Origin: Dysgonomonas sp. BGC7
GTDB taxonomy: Bacteria > Bacteroidota > Bacteroidia > Bacteroidales > Dysgonomonadaceae
Direction of reading: 5' to 3'
NCBI RefSeq assembly: GCF_001261735.1
Contig: NZ_CVRP01000011.1
Span: forward strand, 1-64,000
DNA length: 64,000 nucleotides
Under the pieces are notes generated by a model that saw nothing but the letters and a program-made list of their open reading frames with translations, made no database searches and was not told where the DNA came from. Numbering within the stretch: position 1 is the stretch's first letter; each line of letters begins with the position of its first letter. The position numbers and the translations under genes were made by a program. Shown here one piece after another: positions 24,509-34,973 of this stretch.

Positions 24509-27310
24509 ATGTATAACCGCACGTTCAACTGTTTTGTACGCCCCGAATACGATGGCACACACCAGACTTTTCCCAGACTCGACCTGAAAGGTTTAGGTAT
24601 TCCCGATTTATACAAGAGCCAGAAAGATGCCATCTGGTTGCTTAAATTGAACGGTGGTGGCATAATCGACCATGAAGTGGGAGGTGGCAAAACGCTGATT
24701 ATGTGCTGTGGAGCAATGGAGATGAAGCGGCTCGGATTAGTGAACAAACCCCTTATCACAGGACTGAAAGCCAATGTTCACGAAATTGCTCAAACCTTTT
24801 GTACGGCATACCCTGATGCCAAGGTACTCTATCCGGGCAAGGAGGATTTTACACCGCAGAACCGCAATCGTATTTTCAACGAAATGAAAAACAACAATTG
24901 GGATGCGGTTATTTTAACACATGAACAGTTCGGTATGATACCACAATCTCCGGAGATACAGCGGGACATCTTACAAGCTGAACTCGACAGTGTGGAGGAA
25001 AATCTCGAAGTGCTGCGTTCACAGGGTAAGGAGGTATCAAGAGGGATGCTGAAAGGTTGTGAGAAACGCAAAGCTAACCTTGAAACAAAATTGGAAGGAG
25101 TAGCTCATCAAATCGAAAACCGCAAGGATAATATGTCGGATTTTCGGATGATCGGCATCGATCATTTGTTCGTAGATGAATCTCACAAATTTAAAAATCT
25201 GACTTTTACCACCCGTCATGACCGTGTGGCAGGCTTGGGGAATACCGAAGGTTCACAAAGGGCACTCAATATGCTTTTTGCCTTGCGTACCATACAGGAA
25301 CGTACAGGCAAGGATTTAGGGGCTACTTATTCGTCGGGAACAACGATCTCCAATTCATTGACCGAATTATATCTGTTATTTAAATATTTGCGTCCCAAGG
25401 AATTGGAAAGACAAGGCATCAATACCTTCGATGCTTGGGCAGCTATCTTTGCCAAGAAAACCAAAGATTACGAGTTTTCGGTTACCAACCAGATCGTGCA
25501 GAAAGAACGTTTCCGCTATTTTATCAAAGTCCCGGAGCTGGCTTCTTTCTATTCCGAAATTACCGACTACCGTACTGCACAGGATATTGGTATTGACCGC
25601 CCCGAAAAGAATGAAATTTTGCACAACATACCACCTACACCTGACCAGCAGGAGTTTATCGGTAAGCTGATGGAGTTTGCCAAAACAGGCAATGCCACTC
25701 TTTTGGGACGTGCACCGCTATCGGAACGGGAAGAAAAAGCAAAAATGCTGATAGCGACTGACTATGCCCGTAAGATGTCGCTTGATATGCGGATGATAGA
25801 TCCTGATAAGTATGGCGACCATATAGACAACAAAGCGAGCCATTGTGCCGCCTCAATAGCGGACTATTACCAAAAATACAATCCCCAGAAAGGGACACAG
25901 TTCGTATTCTCGGATTTGGGAACCTACAAACCGGGGCAATGGAGTCCCTACACCGAAATTAAACGCAAGTTGGTGGAGGATTACGGCATCCCTGCATCTG
26001 AGGTGAGATTTATTCAGGAAGCTACCAGCGAGAGGGCACGTAAAGCCATGATAAAGGATATGAACGAGGGAAAAATCCGTGTTATGTTCGGTTCTACCGA
26101 GATGTTGGGAACAGGAGTAAACGCTCAAAAACGGGCGGTAGCTATTCATCATTTGGACGCACCGTGGCGTCCGTCAGATCTGGAGCAACGCGATGGACGG
26201 GCAATACGTAAAGGGAATGAAATAGCGAAACTGTATGCTGATAATAAAGTAGATGTGAAAATATATGCCGTAGAAAAATCACTCGATGCGTATAAGTTTG
26301 GCTTGCTTCACAACAAGCAGTTATTCATTAAACAGCTTAAAAATAATAATTTGGGTACTCGTACCATTGACGAGGGCAGTATGGATGAGAAAAGCGGCAT
26401 GAACTTTTCTGAATATGTAGCTATCCTGTCGGGTAACACCGAATTGTTAGAAAAAGCAAGGATTGAAAAGAAAATCGCTGCTTTGGATAGTGAAAAGCAG
26501 GCTTTCGCTCGTGGTAAATCAGTGAGCCGATACAAGTTGGAAAATATCATGCAGACGGTAGAATCCAACAAGGGATATATTGATCGCATCACCAAAGATG
26601 TGGAGGCCTTCAATAGCCGAGTACAAACTGCTCCTGATGGCTCGCGGCTCAATCCTGTAAAATTGGATGGATTTCAAGCTGCCGATCCGGTTGCTATAGG
26701 TAAAAAGTTGAACGAAATAGCAGACAAAACACGTACATACGGGGTACACGAGAAAATCGGCTCGTTATATGGCTTTGACTTATTGGTAAAATCCGAAACT
26801 ACGAACAAAGATGGTTTTGATCTGATACAAAACCGTTTTTTTATACGTGGCGAGGGGCAGATACTTTATAACTACAATTACGGGAGTTTGGCGGCAGACC
26901 CCAAAACTGCTTCACTGAACTTTCTGAATGCTCTCGATAGTATGCCCAAACTTTTGGAAAAGTACCAAGCAGATACCGATAAGCGAATGCAGGATGTACC
27001 GATTCTCAGGCAAGTAGTCGAAAGCGTATGGTCGAAAGAGAACGACTTAAAGGATTTGAAAACAGAACTCACTGCTTTGGAGCGTAAGATAGAGTTGTCA
27101 CTGAAGCCCATCGAGCAAAGTGAGGGACAAGAAAATGTTTCTGAAAAGAATCAGGTTCAATCTCAGAATAATCCAAAATCAACAGCGATTCAAGATACCC
27201 CTATGCCGAATACTTTGCAAGGAGTGAAAGAGGTTATGGGTGACAGGTTTGTTATTGAATCGGTGGGCAGTCCGCCACCAAAAGAAGAAAAAAGAGGCAT
27301 GAAAATGTAA
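24509..27310 (+). CDS. SNF2-type helicase half of the split methylase-helicase
   Basis: This 933-residue SF2/SNF2-type helicase is in the same frame as the upstream methylase, with only three codons between that TGA and this start. Walker A is [13 protein letters not shown] (residues 54-66), and the DEAH-type box is [12 protein letters not shown] (near 218-229). Motif VI is [13 protein letters not shown], near residue 557. A long helical C-terminal region ends in a disordered tail. If translated independently, initiation must occur at 24509. No hairpin leader or obvious promoter precedes it, so it may depend on reinitiation or readthrough. In related elements the methylase and helicase are usually one polypeptide of about 1900-2000 residues (general knowledge of the family). 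Confidence 0.87.
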   Translation: MYNRTFNCFVRPEYDGTHQTFPRLDLKGLGIPDLYKSQKDAIWLLKLNGGGIIDHEVGGGKTLIMCCGAMEMKRLGLVNKPLITGLKANVHEIAQTFCTAYPDAKVLYPGKEDFTPQNRNRIFNEMKNNNWDAVILTHEQFGMIPQSPEIQRDILQAELDSVEENLEVLRSQGKEVSRGMLKGCEKRKANLETKLEGVAHQIENRKDNMSDFRMIGIDHLFVDESHKFKNLTFTTRHDRVAGLGNTEGSQRALNMLFALRTIQERTGKDLGATYSSGTTISNSLTELYLLFKYLRPKELERQGINTFDAWAAIFAKKTKDYEFSVTNQIVQKERFRYFIKVPELASFYSEITDYRTAQDIGIDRPEKNEILHNIPPTPDQQEFIGKLMEFAKTGNATLLGRAPLSEREEKAKMLIATDYARKMSLDMRMIDPDKYGDHIDNKASHCAASIADYYQKYNPQKGTQFVFSDLGTYKPGQWSPYTEIKRKLVEDYGIPASEVRFIQEATSERARKAMIKDMNEGKIRVMFGSTEMLGTGVNAQKRAVAIHHLDAPWRPSDLEQRDGRAIRKGNEIAKLYADNKVDVKIYAVEKSLDAYKFGLLHNKQLFIKQLKNNNLGTRTIDEGSMDEKSGMNFSEYVAILSGNTELLEKARIEKKIAALDSEKQAFARGKSVSRYKLENIMQTVESNKGYIDRITKDVEAFNSRVQTAPDGSRLNPVKLDGFQAADPVAIGKKLNEIADKTRTYGVHEKIGSLYGFDLLVKSETTNKDGFDLIQNRFFIRGEGQILYNYNYGSLAADPKTASLNFLNALDSMPKLLEKYQADTDKRMQDVPILRQVVESVWSKENDLKDLKTELTALERKIELSLKPIEQSEGQENVSEKNQVQSQNNPKSTAIQDTPMPNTLQGVKEVMGDRFVIESVGSPPPKEEKRGMKM

Positions 27311-27318
27311 ATAAATAT

Positions 27319-27344
27319 GACCGTAGAATAATAATTCTGCGGTC
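27319..27344. terminator. Bidirectional terminator after the helicase gene
   Basis: GACCGTAGAAT (27319-27329) pairs with ATTCTGCGGTC (27334-27344), with one G-T wobble and a 4-nt loop. GTTTTATTTATTC follows on the plus strand. It lies between the convergent helicase and excisionase-like genes. Confidence 0.65.
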
Positions 27345-27351
27345 GTTTTAT

Positions 27352-27669
27352 TTATTCTTTTTCCACCGTTTCTTCATCAGGATTATCTCTAAAGTGATCA
27401 CGAATGAATTTCTCTACGTTTTTCTCTGTATAAAATATCTTGTGATGGATGGTTATATAGGTCAGTTCTCCAGCCGAGCGGTAACGCTGTAATGTCCGTT
27501 TGCTTACATTCAGCATTTGGCACAAGTCTTGATTGTCTAAAAGCCGTTCTCCGTTCAGTACGTTATGTCGTCCACTCATTATATCCATAAATTTATCCAA
27601 TCGGTCAAAACGTCCCATGAATTGTTCAAACCATTTTTGCATCCATTTTATCAAATCATTATTTTCCAT
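27352..27669 (-). CDS. Excisionase-like helix-turn-helix protein
   Basis: This 105-residue protein has a MerR/excisionase-type HTH: LLDNQDLCQMLNVSKRTLQRY followed by RSAGELTYITIHHKIFYTEKNVEKFI. This is the helix_turn_helix_17 pattern shared with Xis2c/Xis2d-type excision proteins. The N-terminus (residues 1-35) is a short amphipathic helix region. A role in excision or promoter control of the element is likely by family and position, beside rteC, whose product activates excision genes in CTnDOT. It is transcribed toward the helicase gene and ends at a shared terminator. Confidence 0.82.
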   Translation of the reverse strand: MENNDLIKWMQKWFEQFMGRFDRLDKFMDIMSGRHNVLNGERLLDNQDLCQMLNVSKRTLQRYRSAGELTYITIHHKIFYTEKNVEKFIRDHFRDNPDEETVEKE

Positions 27670-27730
27670 ATCCCATTGTTTTTACTTATTTGTGTTTCCT
27701 ACAAGTTTATTCGGTTCTGAAATAGAAAAA

Positions 27731-27756
27731 GTGGTACCTACCATTGTAAGTACCAC
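27731..27756 (-). terminator. Terminator of the rteC region
   Basis: GTGGTAC (27731-27737) and GTACCAC (27750-27756) form a stem. In the leftward direction TTTTTCTATTTC follows, so it probably terminates transcription from the rteC-like gene. Confidence 0.6.
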
Positions 27757-27792
27757 CATTTAGCGAATAATTTATTGATTTTAAATCTTGTT

Positions 27793-28414
27793 TTATTTAT
27801 AGAGCTGATCTACTTCATTTTTATAGACTGCCAGAAGTCGTTCTAACATAGAAGAAGAATTTTTTTTACGTTCCATTGTGCGAGTTTTGCGACTGTAAAT
27901 GTTTTTAGGAATCTTGATATTGAAAATCAGTTTCAAGCCGTGGATAATTTCAGCAAAACTAATTAGTTTACCAGATGCCTTACGAATCAGTTTGATGTTA
28001 TAAATAGCTATCGCTAACTCAATAAGGTCTGTAATTGACCCTCCCCATATATAATAGCCTGAAGAAGATAATTTCGTTTTGTGATATGTATCGGTAGAAA
28101 CAGGCTCATGGTTGTGCTCTGTCCATTCTAGAGCAGCAGTAAGAAACGACAGACAATGAGTGATATAATTTAAAATTATAGATTTTTTTTCCCAACTTCT
28201 CACCATTGAGATAAGTTTGTAATCGTTGCAATTCTAAACAGGTATAATGAATTGTAAAATAAGCAGGAATACCTTTTTTCGAAGAGGTGCAAATTAAAGT
28301 AACAGAGTGTACAAACTCATCGTATACCAGAGCAATCTCCTGCTCACTGGGATTAAATGTTCCGTCCATCTTCTTCAGTAGACAGAATAACTTAGTGTTA
28401 ACTAGTCTTTTCAT
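27793..28414 (-). pseudogene. rteC: RteC-like regulator with frameshift in an A8 run
   Basis: Two overlapping frames together encode an RteC-type protein of about 206 residues. The upstream frame (28414-28106) gives the N-terminal half, ending usefully at LQTYLNGEKLGKK. The downstream frame (28206-27793) resumes with WEKKSIILNYITHCLSFLTA and contains the family signature YIWGGSITDLIELAIAIYNIK and FNIKIPKNIYSRKTRTMERK. The shift falls at eight consecutive A residues on the coding strand (28190-28183); loss of one A restores a single frame. It may be a disabled gene, a sequencing artefact, or transcriptional slippage that makes some active protein. RteC activates the excision genes of CTnDOT (established), so the state of this gene matters for the element's mobility. 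Confidence 0.78.
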
Positions 28415-28447
28415 GGATTTTTTTTATTATGTTTTTTAACAATAAGA

Positions 28448-28470
28448 GGCTGTACTCTCTTTGTACAGCC
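28448..28470 (-). promoter_or_regulatory. Hairpin in the rteC leader
   Basis: Arms GGCTGTAC (28448-28455) and GTACAGCC (28463-28470) lie about 35 bp before the rteC start. On the minus strand the stem is preceded by GGG and followed by TCTTATTG. No strong T-run follows, so a leader role is as likely as termination. The stretch 28471-28692 otherwise shows no gene. Confidence 0.45.
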
Positions 28471-28692
28471 CCTTACTTCATCTTCAACGATCCCCCCATT
28501 GCCTTTAGAATTATGGAGCTAGTTTTAGTTTCAATAATTTAAATATTTTATTTTAAGTTAGTTAATAGTTTTATTTATAAACTTTCTGTCAATAACAAAA
28601 ATATCTTCAAAGCAATATAAGGGCAGCATATACTCCTGCTCCTTCGACATGTCTATTCAATTATTATATTAAACAATTACTGAAGTTGAGAC

Positions 28693-30096
28693 TTACTCAA
28701 TCCCTCCACCTAATGCCCGGTAAAGATTAGAAACGGCCTGAAGCTGTTCTAATTTATCACTAACTTGATTAAGTTGAGCCTCCAGAAGACCTTGTTGTGC
28801 AGTTAATACCTCCAGGTAGTTTGCTTCACCAGCTTTTAGTAACTCTTGTGTATAACTTACGGACTTGACTAACGATTCTACCTGTATATTTCTATTCTGA
28901 GTCTTTTTCAAAGAACTTTCATAGGTATTCATGATGTCAGACACCTCTTGTCCTGCCTCCAAGACAGTTTTCTCAAATGTGAGTAATGTTGCCTGCTGCT
29001 CATATTTTGCTATTTTATATTGAGTAGTTAACTGCTTCTTAGCAAATATAGGCTGTGTAAGTCCACCTATAATACTGGCGAAAATATTTTCTGGTTTAAA
29101 GAAATTACTTAAAGTATTATTTGCATAGCCAATTGTTCCGGATGTCAATTTAATTGATGGATAGAAATTAGCCTTTGCCGCATGAGTTAATTCAAAAGCA
29201 GACCGGAAAGAAAGTTCCGCCTGCTGAACATCAGGGCGTCTTGCCAACATTTGCATAGGAACTCCATATGATAATTGTGTCGGTACATTTTGACGATTTA
29301 AAGAAGTCCTTGATACAGTACCTGGCCTCCGCCCCAACATAACGCACATCGAATTCTCTAATTGCCTGATATTGTTTTCCAAGTCAGGTATTGAAATTTT
29401 CACACTATGCAGAGAAGCCTTTGTTTGTTCTACAGCTGCCCCATTCGCCTTGCCTGCTTCTTTCAATGCTTCTGTTGTAATGAGGTTCTCTTCCATAAGC
29501 TTTACCATCTCTACAGTAACTTTCAGTTGTTCATCCAAGGCTAATAAGGAATAATATGTATTCGCTATATTAGCGATCAAAGATGTTCGTACCAGATTCC
29601 TTCCGGCATAACTATTGAGCATTTCTGCATATTTAGATCTAGATTGGCGATTTAACTTTCCCCATATATCAGCTTCCCATGTCACAGCAATGCCCAGACT
29701 ATAATCTGTAGAATGATATCCAAGAACATCTTTCCCCTTTGTTCCATTACTATTTCGATTATGTTGTACCTGCCCACTTAATGCCACATCCGGAAAATAA
29801 GCTGCTTTGGCCATACCAAGGTTTGCTTCTGCTTGTTTTATCCGCTCTGTAGCAATCAACATATCGTAATTGGTATTAAGACCTTCTTCTATATAAGATT
29901 GTAAAATAGGGTCTGTGAAATATTCAAGACAAGATATATTAGCTATAGTTGTTGTATCTGACGAATTTTTATCCCGAAAGAGATTTTCACTATCTATATC
30001 CGGTGTTTTATATTTATTCATTACCTGGCAGGAAGAAAGTCCTATCAGGGCAATAAACCCTGATAAGATAATTCCTTTTATTCTTTTTTTCTTCAT
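28693..30096 (-). CDS. RND efflux outer-membrane factor (OprM/NodT type)
   Basis: This is a 467-residue outer-membrane channel lipoprotein of the TolC/OprM family. The signal sequence ends with GLSSCQVM, making Cys23 the lipidated residue. The rest is the duplicated helical OEP repeat, with conserved pieces such as YFTDPILQSYIEEGL, ARRPDVQQAELSFRSAF and LTAQQGLLEAQLNQV. It should form the exit duct for the RND pump encoded 2 bp upstream. It is the last gene of the leftward operon marR-adaptor-pump-channel. Substrates cannot be read from sequence. No strong terminator was seen between its stop and 28.5 kb. Confidence 0.93.
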   Translation of the reverse strand: MKKKRIKGIILSGFIALIGLSSCQVMNKYKTPDIDSENLFRDKNSSDTTTIANISCLEYFTDPILQSYIEEGLNTNYDMLIATERIKQAEANLGMAKAAYFPDVALSGQVQHNRNSNGTKGKDVLGYHSTDYSLGIAVTWEADIWGKLNRQSRSKYAEMLNSYAGRNLVRTSLIANIANTYYSLLALDEQLKVTVEMVKLMEENLITTEALKEAGKANGAAVEQTKASLHSVKISIPDLENNIRQLENSMCVMLGRRPGTVSRTSLNRQNVPTQLSYGVPMQMLARRPDVQQAELSFRSAFELTHAAKANFYPSIKLTSGTIGYANNTLSNFFKPENIFASIIGGLTQPIFAKKQLTTQYKIAKYEQQATLLTFEKTVLEAGQEVSDIMNTYESSLKKTQNRNIQVESLVKSVSYTQELLKAGEANYLEVLTAQQGLLEAQLNQVSDKLEQLQAVSNLYRALGGGIE

Positions 30097-30098
30097 AA

Positions 30099-33000
30099 TT
30101 ATTCTTCAGTTAATTGTTTGTTATTGGATCTTGGATCTTTCCCGCTTAAGCGTTCTTGTAAGCTTTGGAATAAAATGTATAAAGTTGGAATTACCAATAT
30201 TCCAATCATTGTTCCGACAAACATTCCCCCTACAGCACTAATTCCGATCGATTGGTTACCGATTGCTCCTGCTCCATTGGCAAACATCAATGGTAATAAA
30301 CCGCAGATAAAAGCGAATGACGTCATAAGAATCGGGCGCAGACGTGCGACGGCTCCGTTAATAGCTGCTTCGACAATACTTTGTCCCTGTTGGCGACGTT
30401 GAATGGCGTATTCTACTATAAGAATTGCATTCTTAGCCAACAGACCGATGAGCATTACCATAGAAATCTGGACATAGATATTATTTACAATACCCTGGTT
30501 CAAGCCAAAGATCATTATGAAAATAAATACGCCAGCTAAGCCGATCGGTAATGATGCCAATACCGCTAAAGGCAGGATATAACTTTCGTATAATGCGGCA
30601 AGCAACAGATAAACGAAGATCAGACAGATTGCAAAAATTAATATTATCTGAGAACCTTGCCCGGTTTCTTCACGTGTCATACCTGAATATTCGAAGGAAT
30701 AGCCATCAGGAAGAGTCTCCTTAGAAACTTCTTCAAAAGCATTGATTACATCTCCCGTACTGTATCCATTCGGAAAATTAGGAACAATGGTAAGATCCAT
30801 TGACTGGAACATATTAAAGCGGCTCAACATCTGAGGTCCTGTAATATCAGATATGGTTATAAATTCTGTAACAGGGGACATCTCTCCGGAACTGGTCTGT
30901 ACATAAATGCCACTCATATTTTCTAATTTCTCTCTGTATTCAGGAGCAGCTTGTACCATTACACGAAACTGCTTACCATAAAGGTTGAAGTTAGAAGCAT
31001 ATATACTACCAATATTTGCTTGTAAAGCATTCATTACATCTGCCAATGTAATTCCGGCAGCCTTAATTTTAGCCATATCGGCATTAATTTGTTTTTGAGG
31101 GAAATTAGGATTGAAAGTGGTCATAGCGACCATTACTTCCTGCCGTTCATTCATTTTGGCCAAAACATCATTCATTATTCCATAGAACTTTTGGATATCA
31201 CCTCCGGTTTTATCTTGGAGTTGTACTTCAACTCCCGTACTCATTCCAAATCCCTGAAGAGTTGGCATCCCGAAGAACATAAATGTTGCATTTTGTATAT
31301 TTTTTGTTTTTTCGGTCATAATAGCAGCAACCTCTGATGCTGACAATTCTCTGTCGTCCCAATGTTTCAATTTTATAACCATAGAGCCATATGAACTGGA
31401 AACTCCACTTGAACCATTAAGTATATTTAGACCTGTCAGATCCTGAATAAATTCAACACCTTCTATTTCTTCTGCGATTTGGGCGACTTGTCTGACTACA
31501 GAATCTGTCCTTTCCAGAGAAGAACCCGGAGTTAATGAAATAACACCCATTACTCCACCTCCGTCTTCCTGTGGTACAAAGCCGGTCGGAATCATTTTCA
31601 TCATCCCATATAATACAAAAGAGAATACAAAAATAATAGCAAGGGTTATCCAACGATGGTTCTTTTTTCCTAGAAATTGCAAGGATGATTTATATTTCTG
31701 TGTACCTGCATTAAATCCAATATTAAAGGCATAAAAAAATCGTTGTAAAAAGTTTTTCTTTTTGCTTTCTTCTCCTTCTTTGTGTGGCTTAAGAAAAAGG
31801 GCACACAGAGCGGGGCTTAATGTCAAAGCATTGATAGCTGAGATTGCTATAGAAATAGCCAGTGTCAAACCGAATTGTTTGAAGAATACACCGGAGGTTC
31901 CTCCAATAAAGCTGACAGGAATAAAGACAGAAGCCATAACCAAGGTTATAGAAACAATCGCAGGTGAGATTTCTTGCATTGCCGCTAAAGTTGCTTTCTT
32001 AGGGTCCTTTTCACCATTTTCCATCTGGGCATGGACTGCCTCGACGACTATAATAGCATCATCGACGACTATCCCTATCGCCAGGACAAGGGCAAAGAGG
32101 GTCAGAATATTTATTGAGAAACCTAAAGCCTGTAAGAAAAAGAAAGTACCAATAATGGCTACAGGAACAGCAATAGCCGGAATCAGAGTCGACTTCCAAT
32201 CCTGTAAGAAAATGAAAACGACAAGGAATACCAATAATAATGCTTCTACAAATGTATGTAATACCTTTTCGATAGAAGCACTTAAAAATTCATTGGAATC
32301 CATCATATAGGTAATATGAAATCCCGGAGGAAAAGATTCAGATGCTTTATTAACGACTTCTTTTACATTATTTATAAGCTCTTGAGCATTTGTTCCTCCT
32401 GTCTGGCTGATCATCATCATTATAGACTCATCTCCATTCATGTGAGATGCTACGCTGTAATTAAGTGATCCTAATTCCACATCTGCAACATCTTTTAGTC
32501 TCAATACGTGATCATTTTCAGAACGGATAATTATATTCGCAAATTCTTCTTCTGCAACCAATCGTCCTGTATATTTTAAAGTATACTGGTATGTCTGGTT
32601 ACTATTTTGTCCCAGCTCTCCCGGTGCGGCCTCCACATTCTGATCCTGAAGTGCGGCAATAACCTCTCCCGAGCTTATTTTATAAGTGGCCATAACATCC
32701 GGCTTTAACCAGATTCGCATCGAAAAGTCTTTTGCTCCCATAACGGATGCATCCCCAATACCATAGACACGTTTGATCTGCGGTATAAGGTTTATATTCG
32801 CATAATTCTGGATAAATTCTGCATCATATTCAGGGTTATCTGATGAAATACTCATCATAAGGATATAACTACTGAGTTGTTTTTTTACTGTTACCCCTAT
32901 CTGGTTCACCTCGGAAGGTAACTGGGAATTTGTTGTGGCAACAAGATTCTGGACTTTTACCGCTGCAATGTCAGGATCGGTCTCTTTCGTAAAATAAACT

Positions 33001-33272
33001 GTTATATTTGCCTGTCCACTATTTGATGACGTGGAAGTCATATAAGTCATTCCTTCTACACCATTTACGGCTTCTTCGATAGGAATAATAACACTCTTCA
33101 TTACCACATCAGCATTTGCTCCGGGATATTGTGCTGAAATTTGGACTGTGGGTGGAGCTATATCAGGGTATTGCTCTACCGGCAATGTTACGATACCGAT
33201 AATACCCAATACTACTATAACTATGGATATTACGGTAGATAAAACAGGCCTTTCTATAAATGTTTTTAACAT
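30099..33272 (-). CDS. RND multidrug efflux pump (AcrB/HAE1 type)
   Basis: This 1057-residue inner-membrane RND transporter is of the hydrophobe/amphiphile efflux-1 family and full length for the family. The N-terminus begins MLKTFIERPVLSTVISIVIV, the typical TM1. The proton-relay pair is in AIGIVVDDAIIVVEAVHAQM in TM4, and the TM10 lysine is in LLAKNAILIVEYAIQRR. Periplasmic segments include FVPQEDGGGVMG. It works as a trimer with the adaptor and outer-membrane channel encoded alongside. The pump probably exports drugs, bile-like amphiphiles or dyes. Spacing to the channel gene is 2 bp and to the adaptor gene 125 bp. Confidence 0.96.
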   Translation of the reverse strand: MLKTFIERPVLSTVISIVIVVLGIIGIVTLPVEQYPDIAPPTVQISAQYPGANADVVMKSVIIPIEEAVNGVEGMTYMTSTSSNSGQANITVYFTKETDPDIAAVKVQNLVATTNSQLPSEVNQIGVTVKKQLSSYILMMSISSDNPEYDAEFIQNYANINLIPQIKRVYGIGDASVMGAKDFSMRIWLKPDVMATYKISSGEVIAALQDQNVEAAPGELGQNSNQTYQYTLKYTGRLVAEEEFANIIIRSENDHVLRLKDVADVELGSLNYSVASHMNGDESIMMMISQTGGTNAQELINNVKEVVNKASESFPPGFHITYMMDSNEFLSASIEKVLHTFVEALLLVFLVVFIFLQDWKSTLIPAIAVPVAIIGTFFFLQALGFSINILTLFALVLAIGIVVDDAIIVVEAVHAQMENGEKDPKKATLAAMQEISPAIVSITLVMASVFIPVSFIGGTSGVFFKQFGLTLAISIAISAINALTLSPALCALFLKPHKEGEESKKKNFLQRFFYAFNIGFNAGTQKYKSSLQFLGKKNHRWITLAIIFVFSFVLYGMMKMIPTGFVPQEDGGGVMGVISLTPGSSLERTDSVVRQVAQIAEEIEGVEFIQDLTGLNILNGSSGVSSSYGSMVIKLKHWDDRELSASEVAAIMTEKTKNIQNATFMFFGMPTLQGFGMSTGVEVQLQDKTGGDIQKFYGIMNDVLAKMNERQEVMVAMTTFNPNFPQKQINADMAKIKAAGITLADVMNALQANIGSIYASNFNLYGKQFRVMVQAAPEYREKLENMSGIYVQTSSGEMSPVTEFITISDITGPQMLSRFNMFQSMDLTIVPNFPNGYSTGDVINAFEEVSKETLPDGYSFEYSGMTREETGQGSQIILIFAICLIFVYLLLAALYESYILPLAVLASLPIGLAGVFIFIMIFGLNQGIVNNIYVQISMVMLIGLLAKNAILIVEYAIQRRQQGQSIVEAAINGAVARLRPILMTSFAFICGLLPLMFANGAGAIGNQSIGISAVGGMFVGTMIGILVIPTLYILFQSLQERLSGKDPRSNNKQLTEE

Positions 33273-33397
33273 ATTTCTCTGTTTTTAAATCAAACGTTCT
33301 TCCTCTCTTTCTGAAAAAGAGTTTGCTGTTTTTTTACTAAATATTTAGATTAGATGCTTTTAGATTTACTGATGTAATAAAGCATAATTTGAAAAGA

Positions 33398-34504
33398 CTA
33401 TTCTACACTTACTTTTTTACCATGATTAAGTGTTGCAATACCATCGGTGATAATTCTATCCCCATCTTTCAGCCCGTCTGTGACCACATAATTTTTACTG
33501 TCTGGAGTCGGTAGTACCGAAATAACTTTTTGCACAACAGAATCACCTTGTACTAAATAAACTAATACCTTGTTTTGTTGTGCATAAGTTGCCTTTTGTG
33601 GTATTATTATTGAATTCTCTATATGTCTGGGAATAGATATATTACCACTTGTGCCACTTCTTAATTTCCCTTCTATATTGGAAAATTCTGCACGGAAACT
33701 GGCTGTACCTGTCGTCGTATTTACGGTACCGGAAATAGTCTCAATTTTCCCTGTCTGTCCATAAATAGTACCATCAGCTAAGGTTAGGATAACATTCGGG
33801 GCATTCCTTATTTTCTCTGCTTGAGTGGTTCCTTCCAGATTATCCAAAAATGTAGACAACTCTTTCTCATTTAAAGAAAAGTAAGCAAAGACATTACTAG
33901 TATTGGCTACTGTTGTAAGTATATTATTTTTATCGACCAGGCTTCCCTGACGATAAGGAATTGTCCCGACCACTCCATCAACAGGACTTGTTACGTTGGT
34001 CCAACTCATTGTTGCCCTGGCATTCTTCAAGGTAGCTTCAGCTTGAGCAAGGGTTGCCAGTGCAGACTCATATGTGCTTTGTGCAGTCTCAAGTTGTACC
34101 ATACTTACGATATTTTTCTCAACTAAGGGTCTTATCCTGTTTACATCAACTTTGGCAATATTAACTTGTGCCTGTGCACTTTTCAATGCTGCCTCAGCAC
34201 TGGTCAAGGCCTGTTCGGACTGAGGTGAGTTAATTCGGAATAATGATTGCCCTTTCTTTACTACGGCTCCTTCATCAACATAGATTGATTCAATAAATCC
34301 ATCAATACGTGGCCGGACTTCAATATCCTCTTTCCCCTTGATTGTTACGGGATAAACAGATTTCAATTCGGCGTCTTGTCTATTGACTATGGCTGTAGGA
34401 TACTTTTGAGGTGGTGCCTGTTCCGATGAACCTTGCCTGTTCCCACATGATGTTACAAAAAATACTAGAGCCGAAGCTCCACAAACAATCTTTAAAAAAT
34501 TCAT
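33398..34504 (-). CDS. RND periplasmic adaptor (AcrA-like lipoprotein)
   Basis: This 368-residue membrane-fusion protein joins the RND pump to the outer-membrane channel. The lipoprotein signal ends FVTSCGNRQ, making Cys20 the likely acylation site. The biotinyl-lipoyl-like half-motif IYVDEGAVVKKGQSLFRI is followed by a helical hairpin of Ala/Gln-rich heptads (residues about 100-165). The returning half SWTNVTSPVDGVVGTIPYRQGSLVDK comes next, then the beta-barrel region. It is shorter than E. coli AcrA mainly at the C-terminus. It lies between marR and the pump gene. Confidence 0.94.
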   Translation of the reverse strand: MNFLKIVCGASALVFFVTSCGNRQGSSEQAPPQKYPTAIVNRQDAELKSVYPVTIKGKEDIEVRPRIDGFIESIYVDEGAVVKKGQSLFRINSPQSEQALTSAEAALKSAQAQVNIAKVDVNRIRPLVEKNIVSMVQLETAQSTYESALATLAQAEATLKNARATMSWTNVTSPVDGVVGTIPYRQGSLVDKNNILTTVANTSNVFAYFSLNEKELSTFLDNLEGTTQAEKIRNAPNVILTLADGTIYGQTGKIETISGTVNTTTGTASFRAEFSNIEGKLRSGTSGNISIPRHIENSIIIPQKATYAQQNKVLVYLVQGDSVVQKVISVLPTPDSKNYVVTDGLKDGDRIITDGIATLNHGKKVSVE

Positions 34505-34520
34505 AATCTAATAATTTGAT

Positions 34521-34973
34521 TTATTTAATTAATCTATCTGTTAATATTAATAATATCGACGTAAACTGCTTTTCATCAACACTTTGATAAAGATCTGATC
34601 TCATTTTTTCTATTTTATGCTGAGCCTTATCGTATAACTCTTTTCCCTCCGGAGTAAGTTCTACCTCAACTGTGCGTGTATTGATTAAGCCTCTTTCCCG
34701 TTTAATAAGTCTTTTTTTCTGTAAGTTTCTTAAGATTGTTGAAGTTGTCATTGGATCGATCTGGGTTTTTTCCGATAAATTGATCTGTATAACCTCTCCA
34801 TTATCACCATGTAAAGAAGACTGATATAAAGCTGCCAGAATATCGTATTGCGAGCATGTTAATTCGAATTCATCTAATATCATTTTCTTCTTTTTAGTCA
34901 ATAGTTTTGTTACTTTCCACATTAAATTGTCGACTTTGGAAAACTGCCATTTTGGGGTTGTTAAATTTCTCAT
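34521..34973 (-). CDS. MarR-family regulator of the efflux operon
   Basis: This 150-residue winged-helix regulator of the MarR family is the first gene of the efflux operon. Family features include LTCSQYDILAALYQS and TQIDPMTTSTILRNLQKKRL (recognition helix), then LINTRTVEVELTPEGKELYDKA for the wing. It probably represses its own operon and is released by an effector such as a drug or phenolic acid; this is by family analogy. It is 16 bp before the adaptor gene. No unambiguous palindromic operator was picked out in the 300-bp upstream region. Confidence 0.9.
   Translation of the reverse strand: MRNLTTPKWQFSKVDNLMWKVTKLLTKKKKMILDEFELTCSQYDILAALYQSSLHGDNGEVIQINLSEKTQIDPMTTSTILRNLQKKRLIKRERGLINTRTVEVELTPEGKELYDKAQHKIEKMRSDLYQSVDEKQFTSILLILTDRLIK

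Noticed and set aside
31762-32310. 182-codon frame antisense to the RND pump
   Set aside because: It is a mirror of a strongly coding frame with repeated hydrophobic codons; no start or family support.
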